Shown here: one piece after another, positions 15,528 through 17,580 of the stretch | How the letters are laid out: each line of letters opens with the position of its first letter | How positions within the stretch are numbered: position 1 is the stretch's first letter | Source of the DNA: Methanobacteriaceae archaeon | GTDB lineage: Archaea; Methanobacteriota; Methanobacteria; Methanobacteriales; Methanobacteriaceae | Direction: 5' to 3' | DNA length: 17,580 nucleotides | NCBI GenBank assembly: GCA_017883605.1 | Contig: JADGNH010000029.1 | Span: 1-17,580 of the forward strand | Position numbers and translations under genes: made by a program | Notes under the pieces: generated by a model | What the model saw: only the letters and a program-made list of their open reading frames with translations | The model's database searches: none | What the model was told of the DNA's origin: nothing

Positions 15528-15537
15528 ACTATAAAAC
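15528..15537 (-). promoter_or_regulatory. TATA box for galU
   Basis: Minus strand GTTTTATAGT; initiation would be near 15503, leaving about 45 bases before the ATG at 15457. A 10-bp direct repeat, AGTATTCTAA at 15491-15500 and 15505-15514 on the plus strand, overlaps the expected initiation site. Confidence 0.4.
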
Positions 15538-15740
15538 TTCTTCATTAATTTCTTAAATTATTGATGTTTTTTTTTATATTTAATTGAAAGTCAAGTTGAT
15601 TTATAATTGAAAGTTCGATTGAATTTATAATTTAAGGTGTAAATTTTAGTTTATATTAATTGAAATTTAATGCCTTTCATGTCCCTATTTAATTCATATT
15701 AAACATGCAGAAATCCGTTTATTTAAGTTAAATGTCAATG

Positions 15741-15746
15741 AAAAAA
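15741..15746 (-). terminator. T6 run downstream of rmlA
   Basis: Six T residues on the minus strand 13-18 bases after the rmlA stop at 15759. No strong hairpin is seen. It supports galU being a separate transcription unit. Confidence 0.4.
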
Positions 15747-15758
15747 TAAATCACTTAT

Positions 15759-16826
15759 TCAAAGGTTCACCACAGAGTTCTCTCCAATTACAAATCTACG
15801 ACCTTTGGGCAGACGATTTTCCACAGAAACAATACAGGAATGGTTGCCTATTAGACTGTCCACAATTCTTTCATTACATTCAATTTTAGCATGGCCCATT
15901 ACTATTGAAGATTCTATTTCTCCACCGGTTACTGTGGTATGGTCACCTATAGCAGTGTATGGTCCAATATAAGCGTCTATCACACATTCTTTTCCAATTA
16001 TTACCGGTCCCCTTATAACACTTCCTTTCCTAACCACAGTACCTTCGCCTATGGCCACTCTACCATTGATTTTGGCACCTTCCTCAATTTTTCCATCATT
16101 GTAGGATTCCAGGACATCTAAAATAAGGTGGTTAGCATCTAAAACATCCTCCGGTTTACCAGTGTCCTTCCACCATCCCCGTACAATGTGGGAGTCCACT
16201 TTCTTTTTTGAATTTAAAAGTTCCTGTATGGCATCGGTAATCTCCAGTTCATCCCTCCAGGACGGTTTTATATTTTTTATGGCTTCAAAAATAGATGATT
16301 TGAAAAGATATATACCCACCAAGGCCAGATCGCTCTTTGGCTCCTTTGGCTTCTCTACCAGGTGTATCACATGCCCTTCCTGATTTAGCTCCGCAACACC
16401 AAACTGCTGTGGATTCTCCACCTTCTGCAGTAAGATGCGGGCCTGATAATCAGATTCCTCAAAACCTTCTACAAACTCTTTTATCCCCGATTTAAGTATA
16501 TTATCACCTAAATACATGATAAAAGGCTCTTTGCCCACAAATTCCTGGGCCACCGCTACTGCGTGGGCCAGACCCTTGGGTTCTCCCTGCATGATATAGG
16601 TTATGTTCACCCCAAATTTTGAACCGTCCCCTACAGCTTCCTTAACCATTTCCGGCATATTTGTTCCCAGTATAAGTCCTATATCAGTTACACCGGCTTC
16701 TTTAAGGTCCTCTATGGCGTAAAATAGAACTGGTTTATTGGCAATGGGAATAAGCTGTTTAGGGCCAGTATGAGTTAGGGGCCGAAGACGGGTTCCATGT
16801 CCCCCGGATAATATTAATCCCTTCAT
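15759..16826 (-). CDS. rmlA: Glucose-1-phosphate thymidylyltransferase, long archaeal-type RmlA
   Basis: A 355-residue enzyme forming dTDP-glucose from dTTP and glucose 1-phosphate, first step to dTDP-L-rhamnose (also called rfbA). The N-terminal nucleotidyltransferase domain has LILSGGHGTRLRPLT (4-18), GPKQLIPIANKPVL (21-34), PKGLAHAV (83-90), MYLGDN (104-109), LVEKPKEP and WWKDTGKPEDVLDAN. From about residue 250 a left-handed beta-helix domain of hexapeptide repeats follows (AIGEGTVVRKGSVIRGPVII and onward). This extra domain separates the long form from the 290-residue bacterial RmlA. GGTGAT just before the ATG is the ribosome site, and the ATG shares one base with the rmlD stop (TAATG), so the two are translated together. 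A related nucleotide-sugar activity cannot be excluded, but the rmlD neighbour favours this call. Confidence 0.93.
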   Translation of the reverse strand: MKGLILSGGHGTRLRPLTHTGPKQLIPIANKPVLFYAIEDLKEAGVTDIGLILGTNMPEMVKEAVGDGSKFGVNITYIMQGEPKGLAHAVAVAQEFVGKEPFIMYLGDNILKSGIKEFVEGFEESDYQARILLQKVENPQQFGVAELNQEGHVIHLVEKPKEPKSDLALVGIYLFKSSIFEAIKNIKPSWRDELEITDAIQELLNSKKKVDSHIVRGWWKDTGKPEDVLDANHLILDVLESYNDGKIEEGAKINGRVAIGEGTVVRKGSVIRGPVIIGKECVIDAYIGPYTAIGDHTTVTGGEIESSIVMGHAKIECNERIVDSLIGNHSCIVSVENRLPKGRRFVIGENSVVNL

Positions 16827-17580
16827 TAAATCACCTTTTCTTCTTTTTTCATCCTTTCCAATCCTTCTTTAGTGTTCAGCATTATAATATCCAGATCCTT
16901 CTGGATTTTTTCAACAGATAATGATGAGTCCTTTGGTCTCAGGGCCTTCTGAATTAAATCATCGCTTGGGATGGGTTGTATAAGATCCTGGTTAAGACCA
17001 AAAACCTCGGCAATGTCCAGGGCAAAATCATATCTACTTATCCTTTCACTGCCAGCGGTATGGTATATTCCCCTTTTATCCTTCTCAAACATTTTGATAA
17101 TGGTTTCTGCAGCGTTATCTGCCAGAGTGGGAGAGTTATACTGATCAGTTACTATATTTATGGGGTTACCATTTTTTAATTCGTCTATTGCCCAGGTTAC
17201 AAAGTTCATTTTTCTATGCCAGCCATATAAAACACTTACCCGCGCTATGGCATAATTTAAATCCGAATTCTGGACAAATTCTTCCCCTTTAAGTTTGGTA
17301 TATGCATAGTAGCCTAAGGGATCTGTTTCATCTTCCTCGGTATACATTCCCTCTTTACCATTGAATACGAAGTCTGTTGATACATATATGAGCTTGCTTT
17401 CGGTTTTTTCGCATGCATCTACAATTCTTTTTGTTCCCTGAGCATTTACATCCCATGCTTCACTCTGATGATCCTCACAGTAGTCCACATCGGTAAGGGC
17501 AGCTCCATGTATTACTAAATCCGGATTTATGGATGTAATCTTTTTAAAAACATCTTTTTCATCGGTCAGATCAAATGAAA
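16826..17580 (-). CDS. rmlD: dTDP-4-dehydrorhamnose reductase (N-terminus beyond window)
   Basis: The frame stays open to the right edge, so about the first 40-50 residues, including the Rossmann glycine loop, are outside. It catalyses the last, NAD(P)H-dependent step to dTDP-L-rhamnose (also called rfbD). Visible motifs are NPDLVIHGAALTDVDYCE (17533 to 17480), LIYVSTDFVFNG with the catalytic threonine region, and YYAYTKLKGE with the Tyr-x3-Lys pair of extended short-chain dehydrogenases. YNSPTLADNAAE and IYHTAGSERISRYDFALDIA are also typical of RmlD. The GTG near 17488 is an internal valine codon in GAALTDVDYC, not a start. It overlaps rmlA by one base. rmlB and rmlC are absent from the window and may lie just to the right. 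Confidence 0.92.
   Translation of the reverse strand, partial: SFDLTDEKDVFKKITSINPDLVIHGAALTDVDYCEDHQSEAWDVNAQGTKRIVDACEKTESKLIYVSTDFVFNGKEGMYTEEDETDPLGYYAYTKLKGEEFVQNSDLNYAIARVSVLYGWHRKMNFVTWAIDELKNGNPINIVTDQYNSPTLADNAAETIIKMFEKDKRGIYHTAGSERISRYDFALDIAEVFGLNQDLIQPIPSDDLIQKALRPKDSSLSVEKIQKDLDIIMLNTKEGLERMKKEEKVI

Larger units (their letters stand above)
15458..15758. other. 301-bp AT-rich gap between rmlA and galU with imperfect repeats
   Basis: It holds the rmlA terminator run and the galU TATA box. Between them TAATTGAAAG or a close variant occurs at 15581, 15604, 15628 (TAATTTAAGG) and 15657 (TAATTGAAAT), spaced 23, 24 and 29 bases. A T9 run lies on the plus strand at about 15567-15575. 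I see no gene or stable RNA. The repeats may be degenerate tandem copies or binding sites. Confidence 0.5.

Noticed and set aside
16826..17488. rmlD as a complete 220-residue protein starting near 17488
   Set aside because: The codon is a GTG inside the conserved GAALTDVDYC segment, and the frame continues with RmlD-like sequence to the window edge.

Overview
The window looks like a piece of a methanogenic archaeon of the order Methanobacteriales, most probably Methanobacterium or a close relative. The main reason is the protein at the left edge. It has a signal peptide and pseudomurein-binding-type repeats, which are characteristic of archaea with a pseudomurein wall. AT-rich DNA, archaeal TATA boxes (TTTATATATG occurs upstream of two genes), GGAG/GGTGA ribosome sites and T-run terminators agree with this. 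The genus is inferred; no rRNA gene is present.

Almost everything else is a surface-polysaccharide or glycoprotein-glycan gene cluster. Read along the minus strand from the right edge, it starts with sugar-nucleotide supply: rmlD (cut by the window edge), rmlA (one-base overlap with rmlD), then after a 301-bp gap galU. These should provide dTDP-rhamnose and UDP-glucose. Next come two GT2 glycosyltransferases and one GT4 glycosyltransferase (14367 down to 11144). After a 30-bp tandem repeat and a clear promoter comes a 714-residue polytopic membrane protein resembling the DUF2206/GT-C type (10855-8711). A block of three plus-strand GT-B glycosyltransferase genes (4934-8615) interrupts the minus-strand genes; it starts at a divergent promoter region and ends at convergent T-run terminators. 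The minus strand resumes with a Wzx-like flippase, an FkbM-type methyltransferase and another GT4 (4596-1272). A 562-bp AT-rich spacer with a hairpin terminator and a promoter then leads to the wall-binding surface protein (709-1).

A working model: rmlA/rmlD and galU make activated sugars. The seven soluble glycosyltransferases build a lipid-linked oligosaccharide at the inner membrane face, the FkbM protein may O-methylate it, and the flippase moves it outside. The large membrane protein is a candidate for an outward-facing transferase or polymerase step. The sequon-rich surface protein is a possible glycan acceptor, though nothing in the sequence links it to these enzymes directly.

Beyond the genes, the window has many short tandem duplications near gene boundaries (21, 22, 30 and 42 bp units). 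One is a 22-bp copy of a ribosome site plus start codon that seems to have split a former ATGA stop/start overlap. A 66-residue ORF carrying 14-residue repeats and a nested inverted repeat upstream of a GT2 gene are the least explained elements. I see no tRNA, rRNA, CRISPR array, insertion sequence or integrase.
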